Source of the DNA: Polycyclovorans sp.
Lineage (GTDB): Bacteria; Pseudomonadota; Gammaproteobacteria; Nevskiales; Nevskiaceae
Length of the DNA: 64,000 nt
NCBI GenBank assembly: GCA_002706265.1
Contig: PAKU01000033.1
Span: forward strand, 124,001 to 188,000
Reading direction: 5' to 3'
The translations under genes and the position numbers were made by a program. The notes beneath the pieces are model-generated. The model saw only the letters and a list, made by a program, of their open reading frames with translations. It did not search any database and was not told the origin of the DNA. Positions 28,711 to 42,516 of the stretch are shown one piece after another. Each line of letters opens with the position of its first letter. Position 1 is the stretch's first letter.

Positions 28711-28937
28711 TCACCTAGGCATAAGCTGTAACCAAAGCCCCGTAGATATCTATTTCTACGGGGCTTTTTTGTTATGGACTCAAAAGTCGTTCTTGGTGTA
28801 GTGTCTGTGCTAGGCAGTACCTGGTGACGGGTGTCTATAAGTGGAAGCACACTGGGTTGGTGTGGCTGCATTTGCTGGCGGGGAGCAGTTCCGGCTGCTG
28901 CTCCCCGCCCAGTGGCGCTCCGCACTTCGTTGCCGCT
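28711..28937 (+). repeat. left-end copy 1 of the recombinase-element end sequence
   Basis: This segment aligns along its length with 43751-43985. Both have ACCTAGG at the outer edge, GTAACCAAA about 20 bases in, the exact 20-mer GTCTATAAGTGGAAGCACAC at 28833 and 43870, and TTTGCTGGCGGGGAGC within the coding part. The distance from the edge to the recombinase GTG is 130 bases here and 127 in the second copy. Similarity fades after about 28937. The two copies are in direct orientation, 15 kb apart. Confidence 0.8.
28735..28772 (+). terminator. Rho-independent terminator after ssb
   Basis: AAGCCCCGTAG and CTACGGGGCTT form an eleven-base-pair stem with a TTTTTT run. It lies inside the segment that is repeated at 43751, where the hairpin has decayed. 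It may therefore belong to the mobile-element end rather than to ssb. Confidence 0.85.
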
Positions 28938-28950
28938 GGAGACTTTTAGT
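28841..28950 (+). pseudogene. 5' remnant of a tyrosine recombinase gene
   Basis: The first 20 codons (MEAHWVGVAAFAGGEQFRLLL) parallel the intact recombinase at 43878 (MEAHRVRVAVFAGGERFPLLL). A one-base shift near 28905 then moves the homologous frame, which meets a TAG at 28947. The rest of the gene is absent. It marks an earlier insertion of the same kind of element at the ssb end. Confidence 0.75.
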
Positions 28951-29492
28951 GAAGAGGCAGTGGGCAAGGCTGGTGCTGCGCACCGCAAATTGCCCTGGCC
29001 AGTTGTCAACGTGCCCCAACAATCGAGAAGGGCTTCGAGAAGGCTGATGGCCCGTCGGAACTGGTGAACGTGCGGCATACGACGCTCACCGTCATCGACT
29101 CACGGCTCTGCCGCACGAACCACGTCGACGAGCATCTGTGTGGCCACAGACTGATGCACGCCATTGCCCGCACCAACTGGATTAGGAATGACAAGCTAGC
29201 GTCCAAGAGCTTCCACGATCAGGTCGCAAAGATGACTAAGTCACAAGCAATGGCGGGCACCCAAAAGGAAGCCGAGGCGCTTCATCAAGAAATCGTCCTC
29301 CTCGGCGCCGTACGCGAGTCGCGCGGGTCCGGTGCGGCTAGGGCGGCGATACATGAAAAGTCGAGCAGTGATCTGCACGGCGATGACACTCACTTTTCCT
29401 TTTGGCCTGCCCACGCCTTCTGATGAAATACCGATCTGTCGCGTCACCTGAGCTCAGATATGATCGGTCACGCAAGTTCACGTGAGGTGGCG
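28951..29492. other. 540-base stretch with no supportable gene
   Basis: A 119-codon open frame at 29064-29423 has no ribosome site, no recognisable motif and composition compatible with chance. The stretch is probably debris from insertions or deletions between the recombinase remnant and the RHH gene. I see no hairpin or long repeat in it. Confidence 0.4.
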
Positions 29493-29702
29493 ATGAGCAA
29501 GGACATTAGGTTCCAACTGAAGATGAGTCAATCGATTCACAACGCGCTTGATAGCCTCGCCGAAGAGACAGGCAGTAGCAAAGGCGAGGTGCTTACCAAG
29601 GCGCTGAACCTGCTGCTTTTTGCCCGCTATCAGCATAAGAACGGGAGACAGATTGCCGCAGTAGAGAACGGGCGGGTGGTGACGGAAGTGGTCGGCTTGT
29701 AG
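29493..29702 (+). CDS. small ribbon-helix-helix-like protein
   Basis: A 69-residue protein from the ATG at 29493 behind GAGGTGG. The core FQLKMSQSIHNALDSLAEETGSSKGEVLTKAL has the strand-helix-helix pattern of CopG/Arc-type DNA-binding proteins. These proteins are usually antitoxins or plasmid regulators. No toxin gene is adjacent, so partner and target are unknown. It may be an orphan left after rearrangement. Confidence 0.6.
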   Translation: MSKDIRFQLKMSQSIHNALDSLAEETGSSKGEVLTKALNLLLFARYQHKNGRQIAAVENGRVVTEVVGL

Positions 29703-29857
29703 CCCCCATAGAGCAACGTGATCCCCGAATTGGCAGAAGGCGAGGCGATTCTTTTTTAACTGGATGGAGACTCGCTGACTGGCGTCTTTGTGCCATTTGC
29801 TGCCACTCGCGAACATCCGGTCTGGGCCGACCGAATGTCGACGAAGCGATACGACCG

Positions 29858-29900
29858 ATTGTTGGCAAGAGACATCAGGCCCATTCCCTTTGCCAACAAT
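29858..29900. repeat. 11-bp inverted repeat in an otherwise empty gap
   Basis: ATTGTTGGCAA at 29858-29868 pairs perfectly with TTGCCAACAAT at 29890-29900, with 21 bases between them. It lies between the RHH gene and the convergent ynfA. No T run follows, so it is a possible protein-binding site or weak terminator. The rest of the gap 29703-29942 holds nothing I can support. Confidence 0.4.
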
Positions 29901-29942
29901 AGTTTGGTGCGCGGCGTCGATTGGGCGAGCGGTTCCCCGGTC

Positions 29943-30272
29943 TCAACGAAAAGATGCCGCTACAAGGATGCTGCAGCCCAGCGCGATGGTGCCGACGCCG
30001 GCCACATCGAAAACGGTCGGCGTTACGCGATCCACGATCCACAGCCACGCCAGCGCGGTGCAGGTATACACACCGCCGTAAGCCGCATACACGCGACCCG
30101 ATTCCGCGGGGTGTCGCGTCAACAACCACGCGAAGGCCATGAGGCTGAGCGCGGCGCCTGCAAGCACCCAAAGACTGGCACCGCGCTTGGCCCACAGCAG
30201 CACCAGATAGCAGCCGACGATTTCCGCGACGGCAGTCAGAACAAACAGTCCCAGCGTGGTCGTCCAGCTCAT
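29943..30272 (-). CDS. YnfA family (UPF0060) small membrane protein
   Basis: The 109-residue product has four membrane helices. It has the YnfA signatures ETVGCYLV-like ([12 protein letters not shown]) and [22 protein letters not shown]. YnfA belongs to the small multidrug-resistance-like superfamily and is often found beside metal regulators on islands. Its ATG overlaps the cadR stop (TAATG), so the two genes are translationally coupled. Substrate is not established. Confidence 0.88.
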   Translation of the reverse strand: MSWTTTLGLFVLTAVAEIVGCYLVLLWAKRGASLWVLAGAALSLMAFAWLLTRHPAESGRVYAAYGGVYTCTALAWLWIVDRVTPTVFDVAGVGTIALGCSILVAASFR

Positions 30273-30733
30273 TAATGGCCCCTGTTCGGTCCATGCACGC
30301 CGGCACGGCGAGATGCCGTTCGGGATTTCGTGGGCGTGGCCAGGCCTTGCAAGATGCCGCATTCCTTCGACGTGCCCGGCGCGTCGCAGCGTGCGCGCAG
30401 GTCCTTGAGCTGGCCCTGCAGGCTGCGCAACACGCGGATGCGTTCGGCGACGTGGCCGATGTGTTCGTCGAGCACGGTGTTGACCTCGGCGCAGCCCCGC
30501 TCCGGCGCGTCACGCAGTCGCAGCAGGTTGCGGATTTCCTCGTGGGTCATGTCCAGCGCCCGGCAGTGCAGGATGAATCCCAGTCGCTGGCGCTCGGCGT
30601 CCGAGTAAAGACGGTAGTTGCCCTCGCTGCGGGCAGGCTGCGGTAGCAGCCCCTCCTTCTCGTAATAGCGGATGGTCTCGATGGCGACCGACAGATGACT
30701 CGCCAGCTCACCGATGCGGTAGGTCTTGGGCAT
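30272..30733 (-). CDS. cadR: MerR-family Cd(II)/Pb(II)-responsive regulator
   Basis: The 153-residue protein has a MerR winged helix ([25 protein letters not shown]), a long dimer helix, and the metal cysteines Cys81, Cys116 and Cys125. These are spaced much as the CadR/PbrR set of 77, 112 and 119. The C-terminus is Arg-rich rather than His-rich. It should repress and, with metal, activate the divergent CDF gene by twisting the promoter at 30749. It is coupled to ynfA downstream. Confidence 0.9.
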   Translation of the reverse strand: MPKTYRIGELASHLSVAIETIRYYEKEGLLPQPARSEGNYRLYSDAERQRLGFILHCRALDMTHEEIRNLLRLRDAPERGCAEVNTVLDEHIGHVAERIRVLRSLQGQLKDLRARCDAPGTSKECGILQGLATPTKSRTASRRAGVHGPNRGH

Positions 30734-30748
30734 GTGCTGCTCCGGGGC

Positions 30749-30781
30749 TTGACCCTGAAGTTACTACAGGCTGTCCAATAC
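30749..30781 (+). promoter_or_regulatory. MerR-type promoter/operator between cadR and the CDF gene
   Basis: TTGACC (30749-30754) is followed by the dyad CCTG-AAGTTACTA-CAGG (30753-30769). A weak -10-like CCAATA follows, giving an overlong spacer of about 20 bases. An extended spacer holding a dyad is the mark of MerR-family promoters. The spacer sequence resembles known CadR sites. Confidence 0.7.
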
Positions 30782-30807
30782 GGTCCATCGTCCACGTCGG
30801 GATTCCG

Positions 30808-31449
30808 ATGGCTATTGATTTCTGTGCTTCCAATTGTGCCTCGAACGTGCTGGTTCCGCCGCGCTATCGCCGAGTGCTGTGGATCGCGTTATGCGTGAAC
30901 CTGGCGATGTTCGGGGTGGAGCTGGCGGCTGGCTGGGGAGCGGGCTCGGTCTCACTGCTGGCCGACGCCGTGGACTTCTTTGGCGATGCCGCGAACTATG
31001 CGGTGTCGCTGTTCGTGCTGTCGATGGGGCTGGCCGCTCGCGCCCGCACGGCACTGCTCAAGGGGCTGTTCATGGGCGGCTATGGCGTCTATGTCCTGGG
31101 TCATGCGAGCTGGAACGCGCTGCACGGGGTGGTGCCAGAGCCGCTGACGATGGGCCTCGTCGGTGGCCTGGCCCTAGTCGCGAACCTGAGCGTGGCCTGG
31201 CTGCTATACGCCTACCGCGAGGGGGATGCCAACATGCGCTCCGTGTGGCTGTGCTCACGCAACGACGCCATCGGTAATGTCGCGGTGATGATGGCGGCGG
31301 TGGGCGTCGTTGGAACTGGTACTGCCTGGCCGGATCTCACCGTAGCGGTCGGGATGGGCCTACTGGGCCTCTGTGCCGCGCGGCAGGTCATTGCGCAGGC
31401 ACGCGTTGAACTTGCATCGACCCGGGAGGTGCGCCGTGCTCACGCCTGA
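30808..31449 (+). CDS. short CDF-family cation efflux protein
   Basis: The 213-residue membrane protein has six predicted helices and the CDF metal-site pattern SLLADAVDFFGDAANYAVSL in helix 2, with NDAIGNVAVMM in helix 5. The C-terminal cytoplasmic metal-binding domain of larger CDF proteins is missing. Position divergent from cadR suggests Cd/Zn/Pb export across the inner membrane. It overlaps the next small gene by 14 nt. Confidence 0.85.
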   Translation: MAIDFCASNCASNVLVPPRYRRVLWIALCVNLAMFGVELAAGWGAGSVSLLADAVDFFGDAANYAVSLFVLSMGLAARARTALLKGLFMGGYGVYVLGHASWNALHGVVPEPLTMGLVGGLALVANLSVAWLLYAYREGDANMRSVWLCSRNDAIGNVAVMMAAVGVVGTGTAWPDLTVAVGMGLLGLCAARQVIAQARVELASTREVRRAHA

Positions 31450-31732
31450 ATTGACCTATACGGCCTTGCTGATCGTGCAGGCCCTGCATCTGCTGCATCA
31501 CCGTCTGATCAAGCGACACATCAGCTCTGCGGAAGTGGTGTCGGCGGCGGTGCTGTGCGTACCGCCCACGGTCGCGATCCCCGTCGGCCTGCTGATGGGC
31601 ACGCACCTGACGCTGATCGCCGTGCAAATCGTCGACAGCGTGTGGGTTCGGACGCTGTCGCCGAGCTGGTCGTCGTCGCCCGGCGATCCGCGCGCCCTGA
31701 ATGCTGTCCCTTCCGTGATAGCCTCTCAGTGA
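31436..31732 (+). CDS. small membrane protein in the metal cluster
   Basis: The 98-residue product starts at a GTG behind GGGAGG and overlaps the CDF stop. It has two or three hydrophobic segments (LTYTALLIVQALHLL, AVLCVPPTVAIPVGLLMG) and a His pair HLLHHRLIKRH. No named family was recognised. Its placement and overlap suggest a subunit or helper of the CDF transporter. Confidence 0.6.
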   Translation: MLTPELTYTALLIVQALHLLHHRLIKRHISSAEVVSAAVLCVPPTVAIPVGLLMGTHLTLIAVQIVDSVWVRTLSPSWSSSPGDPRALNAVPSVIASQ

Positions 31733-32130
31733 TGACCCGCATGCCCGCCATCTGGTTGCTGTGCCTCGGCCTCGCGCTGACGCGGATGCTCGGTCTGCAC
31801 GCGCACGCCTGTGCTGGCCTGGAAAGCGCGGGCCACGAGCACGAGGCGCCGCACTACGCTGACGCGGGGCTCCTGTTCGGCGAGTTCCACGTTGATGATC
31901 ATCCCGACAACCTGGAATTGGAACTTTCGGCGGCGCTGTCGCCGGCCCAGTTCCAGCTCGACCTGAGCGCCGACGAACCTGTGCTGCACTCAGCCGACAT
32001 CGCCGATCCTGTCGCGGCCTCGGGCGGACTGACGGTGCTCACCGCGCGCGGACCGCCCGACGCGCACGAAACCCGACCGCCTCACTTCGCACCGCCGCTG
32101 CGCGGTCCGCCCTCGATCTCCCTCGCCTGA
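31732..32130 (+). CDS. exported His-rich protein in the metal cluster
   Basis: The 132-residue product has a signal sequence (MTRMPAIWLLCLGLALTRMLG). Short His/Asp-rich patches follow (HAHACAGLESAGHEHEAPHYAD, FHVDDHPDN, HETRPPHFAP). The composition fits periplasmic metal binding. It shares one base with the stop of the preceding gene and precedes the czcC-type gene. Such small proteins (CzcI-like) often head czc operons, but sequence similarity to CzcI could not be established. Confidence 0.6.
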   Translation: MTRMPAIWLLCLGLALTRMLGLHAHACAGLESAGHEHEAPHYADAGLLFGEFHVDDHPDNLELELSAALSPAQFQLDLSADEPVLHSADIADPVAASGGLTVLTARGPPDAHETRPPHFAPPLRGPPSISLA

Positions 32131-32187
32131 ACCCACCCCTTGCCCTGATCCCAGGGCATCCGTTCACGCTGCACGGGAGTTCCCCTC

Positions 32188-33444
32188 ATGTTTCGATTCA
32201 CCGCCACCGGGCGCTTCGCGCTCGCGGCACTGCTGGCTTTTGGCGCGGCCAGTGCCGCGCTTGCAGCCGAGGTCCCTCTGACCTTGCGCGAAGCGTTATC
32301 ACGCACGTTGCAATCCAATCCAGACCTAGCGGCCTATCAATACGTACTCAAGGCGCAAGACGGCCTCGTCACACAGGCGGGCCTGAAGCCGAACCCCAGG
32401 CTGACGGCCGATCTGGAGAACGTGCTCGGCACCGGCGACACCAGCGGCTTCGATGCTGCCGAACTCACCATTGGGCTGAGCCAGTTGATCGAACTGGACG
32501 GCCTGCGCGACAAGCGCGTCGCCAGTGCCCGCCTGGAACGTGAAGGCCTTGAAGTTGAGGGCCACATAGCGCGCCTGGACTTGCTGGCCGAAACGGCCAG
32601 ACGATTCGTCTCGTTGGTCAGCCAGCAAGAGGAACATCGTCTCGCACATCTGGCTGTGGAGCTTGCAGACAAGACTGCGGCAGCGGTGAAGCGCCGCGTG
32701 GAAGCAGCCAAATCGCCCGAGGCGGAGCTGGATCGGGCGGCTGTGGCACTCGAACGCGCCCGCATCGCCGATGCACATGCCGAGCACGAACTGCTCGCCG
32801 CGCGCTCCGATCTGGCGGCGTCCTGGGGCGCGGCGATGCCTGATTTCACCGAGGCTGCGGCCGACCTTTACCAGCTTCCCGAGATTGCGCCGTATCCGGA
32901 TCTGCTCACTGCGCTGGAACGCACGCCTGATCTGACGCGCTACCTGAGCCAGGCCCGTCTGCGTGAATCGGAAATTACGCTGGCGCTGGCCAGCCGCCGC
33001 CCGGGCATCGAGATCGGTGCGGGCCTGCGCCGGCAGCAAGCGGTCAGGGACACCGCGCTGGTTTTTTCGGTGGGCATCCCGCTGCTGACTTCTGATCGCA
33101 ACCAGGGCCGCATCGCCGCAGCCGAGGCACTCAGGGACGGCGCCGAAGCGCAACGCATTGCAGCGCTGGTGAATGCGCGGGCCCAACTGTTCCGCAATCA
33201 TCGCGAGCTGCTTGACCTGCGGCAGCAGGTGTCCGCGCTGCGCGAGCGTGCCCTGCCCCAGATTGAGGCCGCGCTCAAGAAGACCGAATACGCCTACGAG
33301 CGTGGACGCTACAGCTACCTCGAACTGGTGGACGCACAGCGCGAGCTGGTGGCGGTGCGCGACAGCCTGATTGATGCAGCCACCGCCTACCACCTGACCC
33401 TGATTGAAATCGAACGGCTCAGCGGCCTGTCCGCCAGCCGCTAA
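32188..33444 (+). CDS. czcC: TolC-family outer-membrane channel (CzcC-like)
   Basis: The 418-residue protein has a signal peptide (ends near ALAAEV) and the duplicated TolC/OEP helical repeat: LTLREALSRTLQSNPDLAAYQ at the start and YERGRYSYLELVDAQRELVAVRDSL near the end. It is the outer-membrane exit duct of a tripartite metal efflux pump with the adaptor and RND pump encoded downstream. Confidence 0.9.
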   Translation: MFRFTATGRFALAALLAFGAASAALAAEVPLTLREALSRTLQSNPDLAAYQYVLKAQDGLVTQAGLKPNPRLTADLENVLGTGDTSGFDAAELTIGLSQLIELDGLRDKRVASARLEREGLEVEGHIARLDLLAETARRFVSLVSQQEEHRLAHLAVELADKTAAAVKRRVEAAKSPEAELDRAAVALERARIADAHAEHELLAARSDLAASWGAAMPDFTEAAADLYQLPEIAPYPDLLTALERTPDLTRYLSQARLRESEITLALASRRPGIEIGAGLRRQQAVRDTALVFSVGIPLLTSDRNQGRIAAAEALRDGAEAQRIAALVNARAQLFRNHRELLDLRQQVSALRERALPQIEAALKKTEYAYERGRYSYLELVDAQRELVAVRDSLIDAATAYHLTLIEIERLSGLSASR

Positions 33445-33458
33445 AGGATCGCTCCACC

Positions 33459-34602
33459 ATGAAGACCATCACCTACTCCGCCTTATTACTGACGCTCGGG
33501 CTTGCCCTGACGGCCTGCGGTAAGCCGAATGAACCCGCCCACACCGACGAGGAAGGGCACGCTCACGATGACGCGAAGAGTCATTCCGAGGCCGAGCCGC
33601 ACAACGAAAGCGAAGGCCATCACGAAGGAGATCGCCACGAGTCAGCAGGCGAAGCCAACCACACTGACGAAAAAGGCCATGCCCACGATGACGCGGAGGG
33701 CCATTCGGAGAGTGATCCCCACAACGAGCGGGAGGATCACAGCGAGGGGGATCGCCACGAACAAGGCGAAAGCGGCCACACCGAGGAAGAAGGCCATGCC
33801 GAAGCGCTGAACCTCAGCGCTGAGGCCCGCGCGGCCGCAGGCCTGGTGATTGCACCCGCCGGGCCCGCGATGTTGAGGGAAACCCTTTCTCTCTATGGCG
33901 TGGTCAAGCCCAATCCCGAACGCGTGGCCAGTGTCACGGCCCGTTTTCCCGGCATGGTTCGCAGCGTCAATGTGCAGATCGGAGACACCGTCAAACGCGG
34001 CCAGTCACTGGCCACCGTCGAAAGCAACGAGAGCTTGCAGGTCTACACCGTCAGCAGTCCACAGGGGGGTGTGGTGACTGAACGATTCACCAATCCCGGT
34101 GAGCAGGTTCAGGGTCAGCCGCTGTTTACAGTGGTGGATCTGTCCACAGTGTGGGTTGAGTTGTCGCTGTTCCCGCGAGATCGATCTCTTGTGAAAGTGG
34201 GCCAGAACGCTCGGGTGCAGACCGCCGACCGGGGATCGACCAGCGAGGGCCGTATCGTGTTCGTGTCACCGCTCTCAGTCAGTGCCACACAGAGCCTCAC
34301 TGCGCGGGTCGAGCTGGAGAACGCTGACGGCCGTTGGGCCCCAGGTCTTTACGTACAGGCCGAGGTGGCCATCGGCGAGGCTCAGCTTGCGCTGGCCGTG
34401 CCGGAAGTCGCCCTGCAGGAGCTGGAGGGTCGGACGTCCGTATTTGTCGAAGACGCTGGCGGATTTGAATCACGGGTCGTAAAGACAGGCCGCCGTGACG
34501 GCGACGTTGTCGAGATTCTGGACGGCCTCACGGCGGGTGAAGCGGTGGTGGGTGAGGGCAGCTTTGTGCTCAAGGCAGAGTTGGGCAAGGGGGAGGCCGA
34601 GC

Positions 34603-34613
<11 letters not shown>
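33459..34613 (+). CDS. czcB: RND efflux periplasmic adaptor with duplicated His-rich region (CzcB-like)
   Basis: The 384-residue lipoprotein-type adaptor has lipobox LTAC (Cys near residue 21). Residues 28-110 are His/Asp/Glu-rich. Residues 28-67 and 68-106 are near copies of one 40-residue unit beginning HTDE-GHAHDDA, and a third partial unit follows (HTEEEGHAE). The rest is a standard membrane-fusion protein with a lipoyl half (VQIGDTVKRGQSLATVES) and beta-barrel. It links pump and channel and probably delivers or buffers Zn/Cd/Co in the periplasm. Confidence 0.9.
33540..33815 (+). repeat. in-frame direct repeat encoding the His-rich region
   Basis: Units start at 33540, 33660 and 33777 (periods 120 and 117 bases, the third partial). 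Shared words include CCCACGATGACGCG-type and GGGATCGCCACGA-type stretches. Expansion by unequal recombination is likely because the reading frame is kept. Confidence 0.75.
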
Positions 34614-39701
<5,088 letters not shown>

Positions 39702-39705
<4 letters not shown>

Positions 39706-39809
39706 GCGCGGGGCACGCCCACGGACGCAGCGCCAGCGAACGCGCGACGTGGATCGCGTTCGCACTCACCGGCGGCTTCATGCTGGCCGAAGTCGCGAAC
39801 GTGTGCTGA
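39702..39809 (+). pseudogene. czcD: truncated czcD-like CDF gene (35 codons)
   Basis: The frame overlaps the desaturase stop (ATGA) and begins MSAGHAHGRSASERATWIAF, then ALTGGFMLAEVANVC and a TGA. The start (His-rich tip, then FMLAEV) is that of CzcD-type CDF proteins, in which a Gly-rich helix should follow. The similarity is lost abruptly near 39800. The break is probably the right edge of the metal-resistance block. Confidence 0.7.
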
Positions 39810-40028
39810 GCGGCCATTTGTTCAGCATCGCGAATGACAGGTTTGGGCTGGTCAGCGACCGTTGCAGTGGGTGCCAACAGCGGACGTTTGCTGCGCACTC
39901 GACCGTCACGGCGGACGTAGGGGGTGCTGCAGTTCGCGCACATGCCGCGTTGGGCGCACCCGCGTGGGCACGTTGCGCTTTGCCCACCCTTGGCTTGTTA
40001 ATCGCCGGGGAGAACGCTGCACGCCCCC

Positions 40029-41930
40029 TTATGGAGTCTTCTTCGCCGGGAGTGCCTTTGCCAGCGCATCGATGCACTTTTCGAAGCGATCGAGCGTTGA
40101 AGCCGAGAGCGTCGGGATGATCTTCGTGTGATTGGCCAAGAAGTACGCAGCGACCTCGCCGTGATCGAATTCGCCTTCCTCGCGCTCGATCCGCTTCACG
40201 ATTCGGTCCGACCCTTTGAGAGAGGACTCTTTCACCTTCTTCTTCAGCGTCGAGTTGTAGAGGTCGATGTATTCGCTCGTCTCGAAGAGATCTTCGATGT
40301 CGGCGTCCTTCACCTTGGAAAACCGGTCGACGGTAAGGACTCGCGACGCCGTGAGGCGACCGGCCGCAATGGCGTTCTCGATCTTCTGGCGGGCAGCACT
40401 CCCATCAATTAGAACGACAAGATCGAGTTTGTCGCCAATGAGTGCGATGAAGGTCGGAATATTCGTCGCGCCGCCGGCCGGGATAAGCCTGCAATCGACT
40501 GGCAGGGCAGCGCGTGTCAGTGCTCGAAGATGCGTCGAAATCGTGCTCAGATAAATGAAGTCGGAGATGCCCTCGATGATGATGTTCCGGTTCCCGATGA
40601 ACAGGTGCTGCGCGATGTCGTAGCCTAGAGCGGCCTGCAAAGGGAAGAGGGTGTCGGGGTCAGAGATGACCCCAGCGTCGTTGGTCACCTTCGCGCCGTG
40701 CTCCGGTCCGGCGTCCTCCACGATGCGCACGCGGTCAAGTTTCTCCGTCCGCACCATGAAAGGCGAGTGCGTCGTGTAGATAACCTGCCTCCCCTTGGTG
40801 AGATTGGTGTCAATTGATTCGAGGAGATCAAGCTGGGCCCGGGCGTGCAAGCTAAGACCTGGCTCATCCAGCAAGAGGATCAAGTTCTTGTCCTTCTCGA
40901 ATTCGAAGAAGGAGGCGATGAAGGAGACAAACCAGCGGAAGCCCGTTGAACGGCGATCGAGCTGGCTCGTGAAGTCGTGGCGCTGATCCTCAACCCGAAA
41001 GCGCAACCAGCGTTGCTTGTCGTTCTGCACCTCAGTCTTCACGTGCAATTTAAGGTGCGGATTCTGCTTCCAGTTGTCCTTTACCTTCTTTGACAGAAGG
41101 CTGGAAATTGACTCTAACTCGGCGTTCGATTGCTCCCAATCCCAAGCTTCAACATTCGTCGGCGTGATCTTAGCCAGCTTCAGGAAGTCGGCAGCAGCCT
41201 GCACCTCCTCGTCGTTGGACGGATTGGTGAGGGCGGGGATGACCTCGCCCATGTTGTAGCGGCCACGCAACTGCGAGTACTGGCTGAAGTAGAAGGTCTT
41301 CGGCACACGCGGCGTGAACATCTTCTTCAAGGCTTCCGTTAGGTTCTGGACTCCAGCGCCCAGCACCTTGTCGAGCTCCGTCTTCGCGTTCTTGGCCGCC
41401 TGCGCATCAGGTGTCGGCTCCGAGGAGCCATTCGCGACCTCTGTAGAGAGTTGGGCCAGTTCTTTTTGCAGTTCGTCTGTCGTGGCCGCCTTGAGCTTGC
41501 CCTTGAGCGTCGCGGCGTGCTGTGCGACAAACGTCTTTATGAAGGCGGCGAAGTCGATGGAGAACTTCAGCTCCATTTCGCCGCCATATTTCCGGCTGGC
41601 CACGAACTCCTTGCTCGTCAGCACGCCCTTCCCATATTGCTTCTCGACCTCGGAGAACTCATCCGCTGACAGTTCAAAGGTCGCCGTGATTGGCACGGCA
41701 TCCGCGAGTTCCCCAGAAATATCGTGGGCCTTGTAGAGCCAGCGTGGGTAGTCATCGAGGAGGACGAGCTTTGCTGCGGGCTTCGCGGGATTCAAACGGT
41801 GCAGGGCCTCGATCATGGTCGACTTACCGGCCTCGTTCTTGCCCACAAGGCAGGTATTGCTATCGATTTTTATCTCGCCAGAATCGATCACGTTGCGGAA
41901 CAGCCGCACATGGAAAGACTTTAGCTGCAT
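40029..41930 (-). CDS. OLD-family ATP-dependent nuclease (AAA ATPase plus TOPRIM)
   Basis: The 633-residue protein has Walker A GKNEAGKST (residues 30-38), an ABC-type Walker B and D-loop LILLLDEPGLSLHA, and a C-terminal TOPRIM domain. TOPRIM acidic residues are in IIIEGISDFIYLS and LVVLIDGSAA. OLD nucleases, including the GajA subunit of Gabija, act in phage defence. No UvrD-like GajB gene is adjacent, so this is best called a stand-alone (class 1) OLD protein. Lower GC than the chromosome supports transfer. Confidence 0.85.
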   Translation of the reverse strand: MQLKSFHVRLFRNVIDSGEIKIDSNTCLVGKNEAGKSTMIEALHRLNPAKPAAKLVLLDDYPRWLYKAHDISGELADAVPITATFELSADEFSEVEKQYGKGVLTSKEFVASRKYGGEMELKFSIDFAAFIKTFVAQHAATLKGKLKAATTDELQKELAQLSTEVANGSSEPTPDAQAAKNAKTELDKVLGAGVQNLTEALKKMFTPRVPKTFYFSQYSQLRGRYNMGEVIPALTNPSNDEEVQAAADFLKLAKITPTNVEAWDWEQSNAELESISSLLSKKVKDNWKQNPHLKLHVKTEVQNDKQRWLRFRVEDQRHDFTSQLDRRSTGFRWFVSFIASFFEFEKDKNLILLLDEPGLSLHARAQLDLLESIDTNLTKGRQVIYTTHSPFMVRTEKLDRVRIVEDAGPEHGAKVTNDAGVISDPDTLFPLQAALGYDIAQHLFIGNRNIIIEGISDFIYLSTISTHLRALTRAALPVDCRLIPAGGATNIPTFIALIGDKLDLVVLIDGSAARQKIENAIAAGRLTASRVLTVDRFSKVKDADIEDLFETSEYIDLYNSTLKKKVKESSLKGSDRIVKRIEREEGEFDHGEVAAYFLANHTKIIPTLSASTLDRFEKCIDALAKALPAKKTP

Positions 41931-42516
41931 CGAAACCCCCTCAAAAATTTCTTTCTTACGAGTCCCCCTGGGACCAATAATTGAAGGTAGCTCAGCGCGA
42001 CCAGCAAGTCACATTCTTGACAAGACTCACTGGGGTGGTCCGCCCTTCTGTCTATTGGACGACGGAGCGACTTTCGCTTCTGGCCTAGCCCGGTCGGCCA
42101 ACACACTTCAGCCAATGACAGCATTGGGCTGGGTGCAGCGGTACATCTGCTCAACCAGAACATCTGGTTGTGATCATGATCGTCAGTCAGGGCAGTGCTC
42201 AGTACAACGCCACAAACGGGTCGGAAACCTCGATGGCCTTGGCCAGGCGCTGGTGGCGTCAGATATAGATTGCATCTGGAGAGCCGTATGGCGTCCCTGC
42301 ATGATGCCCTTCGGTGTGGGGCTGAACGTTGGTACCACAGTGGCTGCCGACTCAGCGGTGGCGACAGCAAGCAAGCTAGTGTCCATGGCGAACATCAAAG
42401 ATTGTCAATGCAATCGCCGGATACCGGACGAACGCGGTCGGGCTCACACTTACGCCAATTTCCTTGCCGAGTGGGCAGGGGAGTCAGGCGAATTACGCGC
42501 AAGAATGAGGTAAACC
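41931..42516. other. 586-base stretch with no supportable gene
   Basis: Open frames on both strands here lack ribosome sites and motifs. An imperfect hairpin CAGCCAATG-ACAG-CATTGGGCTG lies near 42112-42134. The region probably holds the divergent promoters of the OLD gene and the antitoxin-like gene, and perhaps the remains of a lost toxin gene. Confidence 0.4.

Noticed and set aside
28700..28840. tRNA gene as island attachment site
   Set aside because: No tRNA-like cloverleaf or CCA end is visible; the island abuts the ssb 3' end instead.
29064..29423. 119-codon open frame after the recombinase remnant
   Set aside because: No ribosome site, no motif and no family resemblance; likely chance frame in insertion debris.
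40029..41930. Gabija system
   Set aside because: The OLD protein could be GajA-like, but no UvrD-like GajB gene is adjacent.
41815..42513. 232-codon open frame running from the OLD gene 5' end to the antitoxin-like gene
   Set aside because: Its first part is antisense to the OLD coding sequence and the rest has no recognisable protein character; a lost toxin could not be shown.
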